The position numbers and the translations under genes were made by a program. Positions 11,609-23,747 of a stretch of 64,000 nt of DNA are shown here, one piece after another. The stretch lies in the NCBI GenBank assembly GCA_004335835.1, contig RWJK01001679.1, positions 1 through 64,000 on the forward strand. The letters are read 5' to 3'. The notes below the pieces were generated by a model. The model saw only the letters and a program-made list of their open reading frames with translations. It was not told the origin of the DNA and did not search any database. Each line of letters begins with the position of its first letter. The stretch's first letter is position 1. This DNA is from Scenedesmus sp. ARA3. Lineage: Eukaryota > Chlorophyta > Chlorophyceae > Sphaeropleales > Scenedesmaceae.

Positions 11609-13505
11609 ATGGGGAGGATAAGGGTGCGATTGTCTCGTTGGCAATACGAATGCTAGGAAGTATCTACTGATGCGCATGACAGCCATGAACAGCACTACGA
11701 GGCCAATTGCGAGGGTTTCCTACTGCGTGCTGTGTACACACAGTGCAGATGTAGCAAGCACTGGGGCAATTCAGCGTCCTTCTTGCCACGGGTTTGCTTA
11801 TGAAAACATACATAAACCTACTGTAAACGCCTGGCGACTGTAATGGCAGGTGGACTCACAGCAAATGTGCTGGCTGGAGTTGCAACAGCAGCAGCAACAG
11901 CAGCAGCAGTGATGTGGGCTAGCTCCGCCTGAACCCTTTCGTCCCTTACCTGTCTTTCTCCTGCCACAGCAAACTGCCAGGAAAAGGACAGGCGGCGAAC
12001 CCAGCCTGCTGGCCAAGAAGCTGCGGCAGACACATGCGAGGAAGACTGCAGTAGCCAGCAAGGGCGTCAGGAGGGCACTGCACACAGCAGTGGCCAACAC
12101 CACCGGCAGGCACAAGCGCCCCACCCCTCGTGGAGAAGCAGCGCTGCGGTGAGCTGAGCTGGTCCATCCCTGCCTCTAAACAAAAAGCAGCTGTAGCGGG
12201 ACCGGAAACACCACAGCAGCAGAAGACACAGCATGTGCAGCCCGCCCTGCAGCTGCTACACTGCATCACAAATGCACGCCAGCCATTTCCTCTTTTGCCC
12301 TTGACCATGCTGCTGTAATGGAGTGTATATGCAGTGCAACAGCAGCAGACACAGCATCAGCAGCTGTGCCTGCAGCCATTACACAGCACTATAAAAGCAT
12401 GCTGGCCAAGCATCACAAACCCACTTTGCCTGCCGGACTGCTGTGCCACGGCGCCCTTCCCCACTGCAACAGTGAGATCAAGAAGTACCAGAAGTCCACC
12501 AAGCCGCTGCTGCCCAAGGCACCCTTTGACCGGTTAGTGCGCGAGGTGTGCCAAGACGTCAAGGCAGCCCTTGCGTTCAGGAAGGATGCGCTGCTAGCGC
12601 TGCAAGAGGCAGCAGAGGCGCACCTGGTGAGGCCAGGTGGTAAAGGCAGTGCAGTGCAGCCCAGCTGCTGGGTCAGCCTCAGCTACATGGCAGCAGCGCA
12701 TGCGGCACAGCGCCATGCTGCATGGCACATAAAGCACAGTGCAGCGCGGCTGGTGCTGGTGCTTGCGGCTGCTTGATTAGTGTTACATTTGGCTTTGCCA
12801 ATAAGTACACATAGTGATAGGCATGTAGCGCTGCAGCTCAAGACAGTGCAGCAGCAGCAGCAACAGCCATGAACGCCCCTTCAGTGTCTGTATCGCGCAT
12901 CTGTGCTGTCTGTTGCTGGCGTGCTGCCGACTGTTCTGCCGCCGCCGCTGCTGCTCCTGCTCCTGCTGCTGCTGCTGCTGCTGTAGGTGGGTCTCATGGA
13001 GGACAGCAACCTCTGCGCCTTCCATGGCAAGCGCGTGACAATCATGTGAGTGTGCAGGGCATTGAACAGCATGCTTTGAATGTGATGCCTGCACATGCGA
13101 TCTTGTTTATGGCAAGGCTGGGTTTGCTGCGGCACTGCAGGCATACACCCGAGATTTGCAACTGTTCATTGTTGATTTGTGCGTCAGGGGTGTGTGGACT
13201 CAGATGAGCAGCACATGCCAGGTGGCTTGAGCAGCTCTGTAGGAAAACATCTACGACAGGAGAGCAGGGTTGCAGGACGGCCCCAACAGGGGTAGCTGCA
13301 TCACGTGTAACACTCACATATGCTGTGCACGCTATATAGCGTGGGCCCAGCGATGCATCAGCTGCTGCCATCCCTTGTTGTTCCCGTGGTATAATGCACC
13401 AATGTGGGCCACTGCGTGCTGCTGCTGCTGCTACTGCTGCGGCCACCGTGATGCAGGCCTAAGGACATACAGCTGGCGCGCCGCCTGCGCGGCTCCGCAC
13501 AGTGA
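11609..13505 (+). CDS. Strongly divergent histone H3 variant, copy B (tandem paralogue)
   Basis: Five exons in the same positions and phases as copy A: 11609-11623, 11970-12148, 12473-12626, 12987-13045 and 13457-13505, giving 151 aa. Exons 1, 3 and 4 have identical lengths to copy A; exon 2 is 24 nt shorter. The tail has lost K4 (MGRIR instead of MARTK) and K14 (TGGE), while QTARK is kept with Arg after K9. The helix before the fold is altered ([18 protein letters not shown] for [18 protein letters not shown]) and the loop 1 region reads [16 protein letters not shown]. The end is [16 protein letters not shown] followed by SAQ. All splice sites and the frame are intact, so it is probably expressed, but it is the faster-changing copy. 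Candidate roles are a germline or centromere variant, or decay towards a pseudogene. Confidence 0.82.
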
Positions 13506-14732
13506 TGCCGCAGCTGCAGCGGGACCAGCTGGCCTTCCCTCCATCACGATGCTGCAGCCGCCGCAGCCATTTGATGCTGCAGCCGCTGCAGCCTCACGAT
13601 GCTGCAGCCGCTGCAGCCACATTATGCTGCAGCCACTGCAGCTGCCGCAGCCATTTGATGCTGCAGCTGCTGCAGCCACGTTATGCTGCAGCCGCTGCAC
13701 CACTGGCAGGCAGCTGCATGTTGCCGTACTCCTGGAAGCGCTGGCCACAAAGGCGGGTCACGCAGCTCAACGTGCAGCCACTGGCGAGCTCAACACGGCA
13801 GTGGAGACCTTAGACTGCTATGACAATTTTGACAATGGACAGTTCGTGACATACCGCGTGTGGTCAACACCACAGCCTGCAGCAGGCCTTGAAGGGTGCA
13901 GCAAGGGTCCAGCTGCTGCCACAGTACATGTTGTTTTGGGGGCAGGATAGGAACACATTTCACGCGTTGTATAGAGATACTGAAGTTGGAACAACGTGTT
14001 TTATGCTTGTGGTGGTGCAAAACCGGCACAGCTGCACCATTTGCTGCCTGGACAGGTGTCTGCTAACATGTGCTTGATGGTGACCGGGCGTGGCTGTGGC
14101 ATACAGTGCTTGAACCACTGCTGCATGTGATACTACGTCAGGGCAATTGCCGCACTCTTCTTCTTTGCTTACCTGGATTTTAACCTTTGTCTGGACGCAC
14201 GTGCTTTTTGTCTGTAGCTCATACTTGTTGGCACAAGGGTCCAGTCAGACCCCAGAATTCTTCCTTCGAAGGGCGCAGAGGGCAACTGTAGAAGTTCGCC
14301 TGGATCAGGCCTGGTGGCAGTGAGCACATGATGTCGCACTATTTGATCACGGATGAAGCACCAATACGTCGACAACGTTCTGAATGCCTCCTGTGTGAAC
14401 ACAATGTTGTTGGTTTTCAGTCCAAGGTACCCACTTGGTGCCTCCTAGCCTTTTGGCAGCTCGCCAATGCATGTGGCCTGCCAGGCCTCAAGCGGGGGCG
14501 AGATGGAATGTGTGCTGCTTCAGTATGGCAAATATCGCAAGCAATAAACCTTGCATGCACTTGCTACCTTGAGTGTGTTGCAGTACTGCTTTCAAAACGC
14601 ACCCGCCAGTTCTGTCGAGAAGACAATCTGCACCGCCCTGCAGGTGCATCACGTTGTTTCGCACACACGTAGTTTCCGTTTGATCGACTTAAACAAAAGC
14701 AAGTTCTGCATCAATCATCAAGCTTGAACGTG
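13506..14732. other. Intergenic, 1.2 kb, with a minisatellite at its left end
   Basis: Between H3 copy B and the first MYND gene. Apart from the GCTGCAGCC-rich minisatellite I see no supported gene. A short minus-strand reading frame at 14169-14402 has no recognisable similarity. Confidence 0.4.
13547..13701. repeat. Degenerate minisatellite, unit about 26 bp
   Basis: Repeated units on the pattern GATGCTGCAGCCGCTGCAGC followed by CAT or CAC and a few variable bases, at least five copies with substitutions. It starts about 40 bp after the H3 copy B stop codon, so it probably lies in its 3' UTR. Confidence 0.7.
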
Positions 14733-17641
14733 ATGGCGTGGTTTGACAAGCACCGCGCTTGCGACGATGGAAACAAGCATGAAGGCAGCTTGGAGTTGAT
14801 CACTTGGAACGGAAGAGACTACATGGGCATCGAGATGGGTTGGGGAGCGTGAGGCACTGTTGGACGGCCTTCGTCTGCTTGAAGGCTACTGCACAGCAAC
14901 AGTCCCGCAGCCCAGCCTTGTGCGAGAATGTTGATGGCTGCATGCCAGCTGATACCTCGTATATAATCATAATCTCAATAGTTTTTCAAGAGGAAACTGC
15001 AGCAGCATGCAGCCTCACTGATGCTGAGTCATCAAAGTGCAAGGTTTTCAAACTGGATGCATGGCGGGCTTCTTGCTGCTGCTGCGAGTGTGACTTGCAG
15101 GAATGTGAGAATGTGCGACAAACCTTTCCGACAAAGTATGGGGGAGACGAGGCCAAGTTTTTCGAGTACTGGTGAGGCTGTAGCTTTGCAGCAGTTGTTT
15201 TTTGTGCGTGAACTAGCCATGCAGCAAGTAAGCAGCACTGCCCTGCTGCTGTCCACAGCCCTCTCCTGCAATGGCTACACACGTTACAGGTTCTCCCATC
15301 ATCGACTCATGTGTATAATACCCTGGGTTATAGCCATATGCTTCATAACAGCTTTGTAGCTGCCGTGGAAGCAGGCTATGCTGCCTGCATGCACAGCATT
15401 CATTGAAGGTCCAGCACAGCTCCAGGCCAACCTGCCAGCAAGCAGAGGGCACTGGTTGCACACGGTTGTGTGCGCACAGACACTTCTGCTATGGAAAAGC
15501 ACATTCCAAGGTTGCTTCTCACAAAGCTGTTGTGCCTTGCAGGCCTCAGGGCTTCAGGTGGACCTGCTGCGCAGCAACAGGTGCGCAGTGCAACAGCAGA
15601 CAAGCTAGATCATCTGGGATGATCCTGCAACTGTTCAGACACAGCCATAACATACTTGCCAGCAGCAGTGCGTAACAGCGGCTGTCAGTGCCATGAGTAC
15701 TAGCATGTCACAGGATGCAAGCATGCACAGCAAGATTGTCCTACAAGCTGTGAGAACGACGCCTGCTTGCAGGAAAGTTGCATCGCCCAGGGCTTGAGCT
15801 GATTTTGAATGCCCGTCACTGCCTCATTGCTGCCGGCAGTGCGCAGCACACAGCGGCAATGCTCAAACCGAACAGCAGAGAACTTCTGCCATTGCCTGAA
15901 ATGTGAAGCTGCCAGCCCAGACCCATCGCTGCATGCTTCTTTTCGTGCAGGCGACCAGTCTTACGGCTGCGACCACCACGGCACAGGCAGCAAGCCCTGC
16001 TGCTGCGACTACTGCGGCATGGGGAAGCCAGTGCCTGATAACATCCTCAGGCAGAACCCGCAGGCCTGCAGGGGCCTGGCACTGAGCTGTGGCCCAGACC
16101 CTAGGTGAGGCCAGGGTTTGGGTTTTCAGAGATCTTCTGCAAAACACATGCTGTGGCAGCGGCGTACGTATATATCTACAGTGAACATGCTGAAGGTCAG
16201 GCGGGTGGCTAGATGGCAGGTGGATGGAATTGCTGTGCATGTATTAAGGTTCGATAAAGCAACACATCTACGCTGCAGCAGAAGCAGATGTACAAGAGCT
16301 CCCTGCATCACAACACAGCAGCACAGCACAGCACAGAACATACTTGTCTGTACCGTGTGCCCTGCAGGTCGTTCAATGCCGCACAGGCTCAAGTCAATGA
16401 GATGATGCGCGGCTTGCTTGGCCTGGACCTGTGAGTGCTGCTGCATGCTTTGGCCTTGGCGGCTTGAGTGGCAGGCTGCTCAGCCAGCCGTGTGATGTTC
16501 GCATCAGCGTGCCACGCAGTGCATGCATGCGATAGATGGTGCAAGTTCTTCCATGCAGCCCCAACCGAAACATGCATGGACGTACAACCACAGCATTGAC
16601 ATCACTCGAGGTTGGCAAACTGCTACAATACTGCTACAATACAACCTGCCTTCCACCATCAAAGGTCGGAAGATCCTACCACAGCACACACTGACACAGG
16701 ATTTGTCCCCCCGCTCACCGTGCAAATGCTGCCTTGGCAGGGGCAATGGCAACAATAGCAACGGTGCCGCAGCACCCTCACCTTTTGGTGGCTTGACTGG
16801 CCGCTGGCCATGGCAGCGAGGCTGACAGGCAGCAACTCCCCATCAGGGGCTGCAGCATTTGCTGCTGCACAGGAAGCAGCCCTTGCTCGTGGCGGTGGTG
16901 GAGGCAGCAGCAGCAGCAGCAGCAGCGGCACAGGCCATAGCAGCAGTCAGGGGCCCTCAACTGGACACAGCAGCAGGCCTGCACCTTCAACGGCAGCAGC
17001 AGGGGCAAGGGGCCACGTCACCAGCAGGGGCAGCAGCAGCGCGGCAGGGCGTTGCTGCGGGGTTTGTGGTGAGTCCAAGCCAGCAGGGGGCTTCAAGTCA
17101 ATGAAGAAGTGTGCCGGCTGCCGGGCAGAGTACTACTGCTCAAAATCATGCCAACAAGCAGGTGAGGCTGCACAATGGATTTGAGTATTGGCGCTGTTAG
17201 GACGGCATGGATGTGCACTGGATGTCTGACGAGCTGGATACTGCACCTGGTGTTACAGCATGGCAAGCCTGTGGCAGCATGCGAGATTTCAAATTTCAAC
17301 ATCCCTAACGTAAGAACCAGAAGTGCTACAGCCTGTGGCCGCGTTGTCGCATGACATGCTTGTTTTGTGGGTGATGAACCCACGGACTAAATGTCTAAAC
17401 GGGCCTAGTATTGTGTTTTTGCGCCTTCTTTTGCTGCGCAGCGTGGCCAGGGCACAAAATGGAGTGCAAGGAGAAGCGCAAGGCACTGCTGGCAGCAGCA
17501 GAAGCAATTGCAGAGCAGTACTTTCGAACAGCATGTTGCTGTCGCCGACACCGGCGGTTGTGTAAGCTGGCTTCAGGACCCATATGCTACTACCTCTTCC
17601 GTTCTCTGTTGCCAACAGTGTTTGTGCACCAGCGTGGTTAG
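14733..17641 (+). pseudogene. MYND zinc-finger gene, copy 1, with two frame breaks (probable pseudogene)
   Basis: Exons matching copy 2 are 14733-14848, 15089-15171, 15543-15580, 15951-16104, 16368-16430, 16741-17161 and 17442-17641. Exon 2 is 83 nt against 84 in copy 2: the acceptor region reads CTGCGAG|TG where copy 2 has CTGCAG|GTG, so canonical splicing shifts the frame. In exon 6 one base is missing near 16800 compared with copy 2, giving a TGA in PWQRG*. The parts between are well kept: KPCCCDYCGMGKPVPD, the MYND finger CGVCGESKP...CAGCRAEYYCSKSC and the last exon AWPGHKMECKEKRK. A truncated MYND protein could start at the Met at 16810. The C-terminal tail after the finger is longer than in copy 2 and unrelated to it. 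Sequencing error is the alternative to decay; two independent breaks favour decay. Confidence 0.7.
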
Positions 17642-18336
17642 AAGCACCTGCCCTCATGATGACAATGTCACATCGTCAGGAGCATGGTGCTCCTGTATGC
17701 TCTGCGAATTGCAGGGCAAACTGCCATAGCTGCACACGCGGTGCCTTGCCAGCTGGTTTTTATCATTATTTTAGCATCGTATTGTGTAGAGGATATGTCT
17801 GTGACATCAGTTGGCATATTGGTTTGAGGCACAGCGGACAATATTGAATGTAATTTTTCTGGATTCACCAGGGTTGAGTCCTGGTGGCAGCTGATATATA
17901 GCAGGGGGTGTGGCGAAGGCATTAAACAGCACCATTTTGTTCCAGCAATCTGTAGGAATTTTCATGTGTGGAATGAGTTTAGGTGGAATGAGTTTAAGTA
18001 TTCATGGTGAATATGCTGAACAGGTATTGGTCAGCCTGAACAGGTACTGATGATATGCCTCAATCAGCCTGATGATATGCCTCAAAGAGGCTGAGCCTCA
18101 AATTTCCCTGCGCTCACCCTTGGCTGAGACAAGGTCGACTGTTATGACTGCGTTTGGAGCACTTGAGCACTGCAACGAACGCGTGCGGCGGACCTTGCTG
18201 CCCTCATGGTTGGCAGTACTGCCCTGCCAAACCCTACCCGCCAGATGTCTGTGTCATACAGTTCACCGCCCTGCAACTCATCAAAACAAACTTGAAACTT
18301 AGTTTACGCTTGATTCGAATATTGTTCGTGTACGCA
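17642..18336. other. Intergenic, 0.7 kb
   Basis: Spacer between the two MYND copies. It contains short local duplications (TGGAATGAGTTTA at about 17970-17997; GATGATATGCCTCAA at about 18049-18083) and nothing coding. Confidence 0.4.
17849..17853 (+). terminator. TGTAA poly(A) signal candidate, MYND copy 1
   Basis: TGTAA about 208 nt downstream of the copy 1 stop codon. Confidence 0.35.
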
Positions 18337-20892
18337 ATGGTGTGGTATGACAGACACCGCGCTTGCGATGATGGCAGCAAGCATGAAGGCAGATTGGAGT
18401 TGATTACATGGAAGGGGGAGGACGAGGGTGGCGAAGAACTTGGGTTTGGAGCGTAGGCTGCATGTGTCGGGCCTTCCTCGTCTGCTTGAGGGCTGCATAG
18501 CTGCTGCCCCACAGCCTCTCCTTATGCCAGAGTGCAGTGCTTGATCGCTGCATGCCAACCTGATCCATCATGTGTCATCAAGTACAAAACAAGCACTCAG
18601 GAGGAACGTGGAGCTACATGCAGCTGCAGCATCGTGCAAGGGGTTGAAAGCAAGGGAGTGACGGGCTCCTGTCTGCTGCTGCAGGTGCAACTTGGAGGAA
18701 TGTGAGGAGCTGCAAGAAGTTTTTGAAACAAAGTATGGCGGTGACGAGGCCAGGTTCTTTGGATACTGGTGAGCCCATACACCTGTGCAGCAGTGGCACT
18801 GGTTCTGTGCAACTGGCCATGCAGCAAGAGTGCCGCCCTGCTGCAACTCTGATCAGAAATCATGAACCCCATCCTGCAATGGCTGCACATGTTATAGGCC
18901 GGGCATCCAACAGCAGATGTTTTGTGTCTACAGCCATGCTGCTGCGGTACAGTACATGTCTAGTGTGCTTGTTCACAAAGCTGCTGTGCCTTGCAGGCCT
19001 CATGGCTTCAGGTGGACCTGCTGTGCTATGACAGGTGCGCAGCACAGCAGCTGCTGAGCTGATCTCTCTATGCCAGCAGTGTCTTCAAAGCAGCTTTGCT
19101 TGCAGGCTTCACAACAATGACAGCGTCCTGCAAGCTCCAGACAGCAGCTGTTTTCTGCTATCAGGGCCAAGCACTTTTGCTGGGTTGGAATCCCCTTGGC
19201 CTATCCCGCCCTGCACAGCGTAGCGCAGCGCAGCATCATTAACCAGTCGCATGTGAACATCACATCGCCTTACTTTTCGCGCCGCTGCTTACCTACCACA
19301 CGCTGCTCTGTATCACCCCTCCTGCAGGAGACATGTCCTGCGGCTGCGATCACCACGGCACAGGCAGCAAGCCCTGCTGCTGCGACTTTTGTGCCATGGG
19401 CAAGCCAGTACCTGACAGTATCTTCAGGAAGAACCAGCAGGCTTGCAGGGGGCTGGAGCTGAGCCGCGGCCCTGACCCCAGGTGTGAGGCTGGGTTGAGG
19501 GTTTGCAGGAAACGTGCATGTGTGAGAGGCCTTGGAGGGCCCTCTGCTTCCCTGGAATGGTACAGCAGGAGCGCATACTATGATAGTATTATATAGCCGC
19601 AGCCTTCAGGTGGCTCAAGGGCAGGCAGGTGGCAAGGTTGCAGGTGGCAACGCTGCTGTGTATGCCCGAGGTCTGGCAACCATGGCCCGGAAGCAGGCAT
19701 CGTAGCAACCCGCAGCAGTAGCAGGAGCTGCTTGCGCAAGCACAGCACTCCAACATTTGTTGTATGTTGCGTGTGTCCTGCAGGTCGTTCAATCCTGCAA
19801 AGGCCCAGATCAGCGAGATGATGCGCGGCTTGTTTGGCATGGACCTGTGAGTGCCTGATACATGTGCTGAAGCAAGGACAGGGGCCCTGTTGCCAGCCAC
19901 GGGATGGCTGCCGTGCATGCTCATGTACCAAGACGGTTACACACAGTGAAAGCAAGGCTGCGTGCAGTCATGTGTTGGGTGTACGTGCAGCAAGCTCTGC
20001 ATGAAGCCACAACAAAGCGCAGGCACAGAAATCAGGCAGCTTGGGTGCTTGATGCCGTGCTCTGCTACCTGCTGCGGCTATCTATGCCACAGCACAAATA
20101 GACAGGGCTCATGCACCCACGCACCGAGAACATGCTGCGCATGTGTCTTTGCAGGGGTGAGGACAGCGACGGCGACAGCAACACAGCAGCCTCGCCCTTT
20201 GGCGGCTTGACTGACCTGCTGACCATGGCAGCTAGGATGGCGGGCAGGAACTCGCCACCGGAGGCTGCAGCATTTGCTGCTGCACAGGAGGCAGCGCTTG
20301 CACATGGCGGTGGTGGCGGCAGCAGCAGCAACAGCGGCAGCGCAGGTGGTAGCAGCAGTAGGCCTGCACCTCCAGCAGCAGCAGGTGCGAGAAGCAACGC
20401 AAGCAGCAGAGGGCGCAGCAGCGCAGCAGCAGGCAGCAGTAAGGAGGCGGGCCGTCACTGTGGGCAGTGTGGGGCATCCAAGCCTTCGGACGGCTCAAGA
20501 TCGCTGTACAAGTGCACCGGCTGCCGGACTGTGTACTACTGCTCAAAGGCATGCCAGCACGAAGGTGAGCCTGCACTGCGGTTGCGGATGAGGGTGCGGA
20601 TATGATGCTATGCATGTGCTGTAGCCTGGTAGGCTGCGTGTTGCACCTGGTGACACTTGCTTGGGAGCGTGTGGCCGCATCTGTTGCATCCAACCCCTTG
20701 ACAGCAGCATGCCTGTTCAGTTCATATGTGCAAAAACATGTATCGCCATGTCTTCACTTTCACGTCTTTTGCTACTCCATGGGCTGAAAGGACCTCTTCT
20801 TGTGTCTTTGTGCCTGACTCTGCTGCGCAGCGTGGCCAAGCCACAAGCAGGAGTGCAAAAAGAAGAGCAAAGCAGCAGCAGCACCGGAGTAG
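18337..20892 (+). CDS. MYND zinc-finger protein, copy 2 (intact)
   Basis: Seven exons: 18337-18452, 18685-18768, 18997-19034, 19328-19481, 19784-19846, 20155-20564 and 20831-20892; phases close to 308 aa. Domain order: an N-terminal segment with HRACDDGSKHEG and LELITW; CNLEECEELQ; a Cys/His-rich module GFRWTCCAMTGDMSCGCDHH followed by KPCCCDFCAMGKPVPD (residues about 70-115); a conserved helix SEMMRGLFGMDL; a Gly/Ser/Ala-rich linker; and a C-terminal MYND finger (CGQCGASKP, CTGCRTVYYCSKAC, WPSHKQEC). MYND fingers bind Pro-rich peptides and act in transcription or as adaptors; the linked RWTCC...GC..HH module may bind a further zinc. No SET domain is present, so it is not a SMYD methyltransferase. 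Biological role unknown. Confidence 0.85.
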
Positions 20893-22145
20893 CCGTGAGC
20901 AGCAACCCCTGTTGGTTGCATGGCGATAACGGGGTCATAGTGTGAGTGGCTGTCGTCTTTGAGAGCACTTCCTTGCAAGCAGCTGGCTATTGGGAATACT
21001 GGTAGCGCTACATCTAGGGTGAGGCGGCAGCTGTCGGTTGCGACATGCTTTGGCGTGGTCTGCAGGATGATGTTGCTGTCATGCCTCTTTGCTGAGGGGT
21101 TTACGCCGTCCCAATATTTATGAATGCCAGCAGTGGCCGGATGAGCCGAGATAGTTGTGGTGTCATGCTACCAGCGCATGTACATGCTGCTGTAACACGT
21201 TGTGTATGTGTTGACTGGCGTTGAGTGCTTCCAGTTGTGTGTTGGGTTGAAAAATGAGGGTAACAATGCTGCAAGCAGGGGGTTTACTTCGGTGCCGTTA
21301 CTCTTGATTACTAGTGGTATATTTTGCACCAGCCTTGGCTAGTGCACTAGCCGCTTGTGGCCGTTTACTCCACTACCCAGCAATGTTACGTTTCTGGCCA
21401 CTTGCGCTTGGGCTCGCCACTTGTGTCTTAAGCCTGCCACTTGTGTCGTGAGAATATAGAGTGCTGCACCCTGCTTTACCACGACTCGTATCGACGAGCC
21501 ACCAGCTGCGCTGCTACAGCTTTATGTAGCGCTCTCTCTCTCATGCCTTGTTCACCATCACCACTGAGCACCCCGAGCCTAGACTTGTCCGCTGCAATAC
21601 ACTTCGGCTTAATTTGATCAAATTGCTTACATGCAACTTGCAAACCTCTATCAACATCACATGCACTGCAGTACCAGCACACTGCAACGTCATCAGGCCA
21701 CCTGCATACCGCATGCATGCTTGTCGTTGACTTCTCGCATGGTGACCCTGTTTTGAGGTGTGAACAGCCAGATCATGCAAGGAATTTTTGATTAGTTTCG
21801 TACAAACGCTGCCAAGCATGCACAACATGCAAAGCTTCGTTCCAAAATCAGCTAAGAACACAAAACATTGTCAGCTTGCCATCCTTCTGTGGTGGCAGCA
21901 CAGACGCACCGTTCAACGAGGAAAAATAAAACAACACGGGGACCACAAATGGACAGCTGGACTGAAGCACAATGAAGCACATGTGTGCAATTGTTTACTG
22001 CCAAATGCTGTGGCGGCTACTGCTAATCCTGCCTCTTCACTAACTTGCACCACACAGGCTTGCGACACTACGCTCTGCACCAGCACTGGCAGCGCCATGC
22101 TGCTAAGTGACCGTGCTGCTGCCAGCCAGCCCACACCCTACCACC
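20893..22145. other. Intergenic, 1.25 kb, convergent 3' ends
   Basis: Lies between the stop codons of MYND copy 2 (plus) and the SANT gene (minus). A TGTAA at 21191-21195, about 300 nt after the MYND stop, is the likely poly(A) signal. Nothing coding is supported. Confidence 0.4.
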
Positions 22146-23713
22146 TCATAGGCTGCTGCCCGTCTCATCCTCAGCACTGCTGACAGTTTCCTCACTCCCC
22201 TCAGGGCTGTCATCACCACCGCTGTATGTTGCATAACCACCAGCCCCGGCACCGCCCAGCACACCCGCTGCAGGCGGCTGCTGCACAGCTGCGTGAGCAG
22301 CAGCACCCCAGCCACCAGCAGCAACTGCATTCATCACTTGAGCATCAGGGACCGCCACTGCACCGGCAGCATTCGCAGCATGCTGCTGAGCCTTATCTTC
22401 CAGTGCAGTTGCAGCAGCAGCACACCGTGCTGCTGTTGCAGGGTCTTGGAAAGTTGCTGCTGCACGCCTTGCTATCCGCGCCACATACATGAAATCTATT
22501 CCTGCGAGATCTGGACGTACTGCACCTGCAACACCTGCTGCTGCTGCTGCCGCTGCCGCTGGGGCCGCCGCAAGTTCTGCTGCTGCAGCAGGGCCCAGAG
22601 CTTGGCGCTCCCTCAGAGCACCAATAGCTGCCAACTCAGCTAGCCCAGGCTGTGCCTGCGACAGCTGTGCGGCCGCCGCCGGCATTGCTGCTGCTGCTGG
22701 TAAGGATGCAACCGCTGCGGCTGCTGCCATTGCAGGTGCAACAGGCGCTGCGGCAGCTGCTGGCATTATGCCAAGGTTGATTGCAGCTGTTGCAGCAGCT
22801 AGCCTGTCAGCTAGAGATGTTACACCCCCGACTGCAGTGCCTGCTGCAGCAGCTGCTGCTGCAGCCTGCGGCAGCAGTGCAGCACTATTGCCATATGTGC
22901 CAGCAGCAGCAATGCCACCAGAGGCAGCTGTTCCAGAGAGAGATGCCAGCAGCTGCTGCAGTGGCTGCTGCTGTGCTGGGGCTGTAACTGCTCCAACAGT
23001 TGATGCTGCAGCTGCCTGTGACTGCTGCTGCTGCTGCTGCACGGCCTGCTGCAGCAGCTGCAGCGGCTGCTGCTGCCGCTCAGGTGTCATGGAAAAGGCA
23101 TACCCAGCTGTTGGTGGTGCAAGCAAGGTCTGCTGCATGCCAGGAGGTCTGGGAGCTGCTGCTGCTGCTGCTGCTGCTAGTGGGTTTGCAGGGCCTCCAG
23201 CCAACCCCACAGGGGCACCCATTTGGCCATGCAGGCCCAAACTACCACCCAATGCATCCAACACTAGACCAGCACCAATACCTGCACTTCCAAAGCTGCC
23301 ACTCAAGCCAAGACTGCCACCTGACACTGCTGCTCCAGGCACAGCGGAAGCGCCTGGTGCCCCTGCTGCTGCTGCTGCCGCCAGCACCCTGCCAATGACA
23401 TGAGTCTGATTGCTGCCGGGTGCTGTTGGTAGCTGCCCCTGCTGGCCTGAGCCTGTCTGTTGTTGCTGCTGCTGCTGCTGCTGCCACTGCTGCAGCAGGC
23501 TTTGAGCAAAGGGCAGTGGACTGGGCAACGCTCTTGCGGTGCCCTGCTGCTGCAATTGCTGCAATAGCATCTGCTGCTGCTGCTGCTGAGCCTGCATGAT
23601 CAGCTGCTGCTGGCGGGCAGCAGCAGCAAGGCGCAGCTGCTGCTGCTGCAGCTGCAGTGCAGCTGCCGAACCTGCTACAAAGTCCTGAGGGTTTGACAGC
23701 AGACTGCGCATCA

Positions 23714-23747
<34 letters not shown>

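Noticed and set aside
9043..13505. Firm naming of the H3 pair as CENH3
   Set aside because: Loop 1 is not extended and copy A has a canonical ARTKQTARK tail, so only a candidate role can be stated.
13270..13950. Plus-strand reading frame of 226 aa
   Set aside because: It overlaps the last exon of H3 copy B in another frame and the minisatellite; the opening comes from repeat composition.
14169..14402. Minus-strand reading frame of 77 aa
   Set aside because: No recognised domain, no splice context, and of a length expected by chance.
22489..23403. Long plus-strand reading frame of 304 aa
   Set aside because: It is the antisense of the Gln/Ala-rich SANT exon; GCN repeats stay open in several frames and the protein has no family similarity or splice support.
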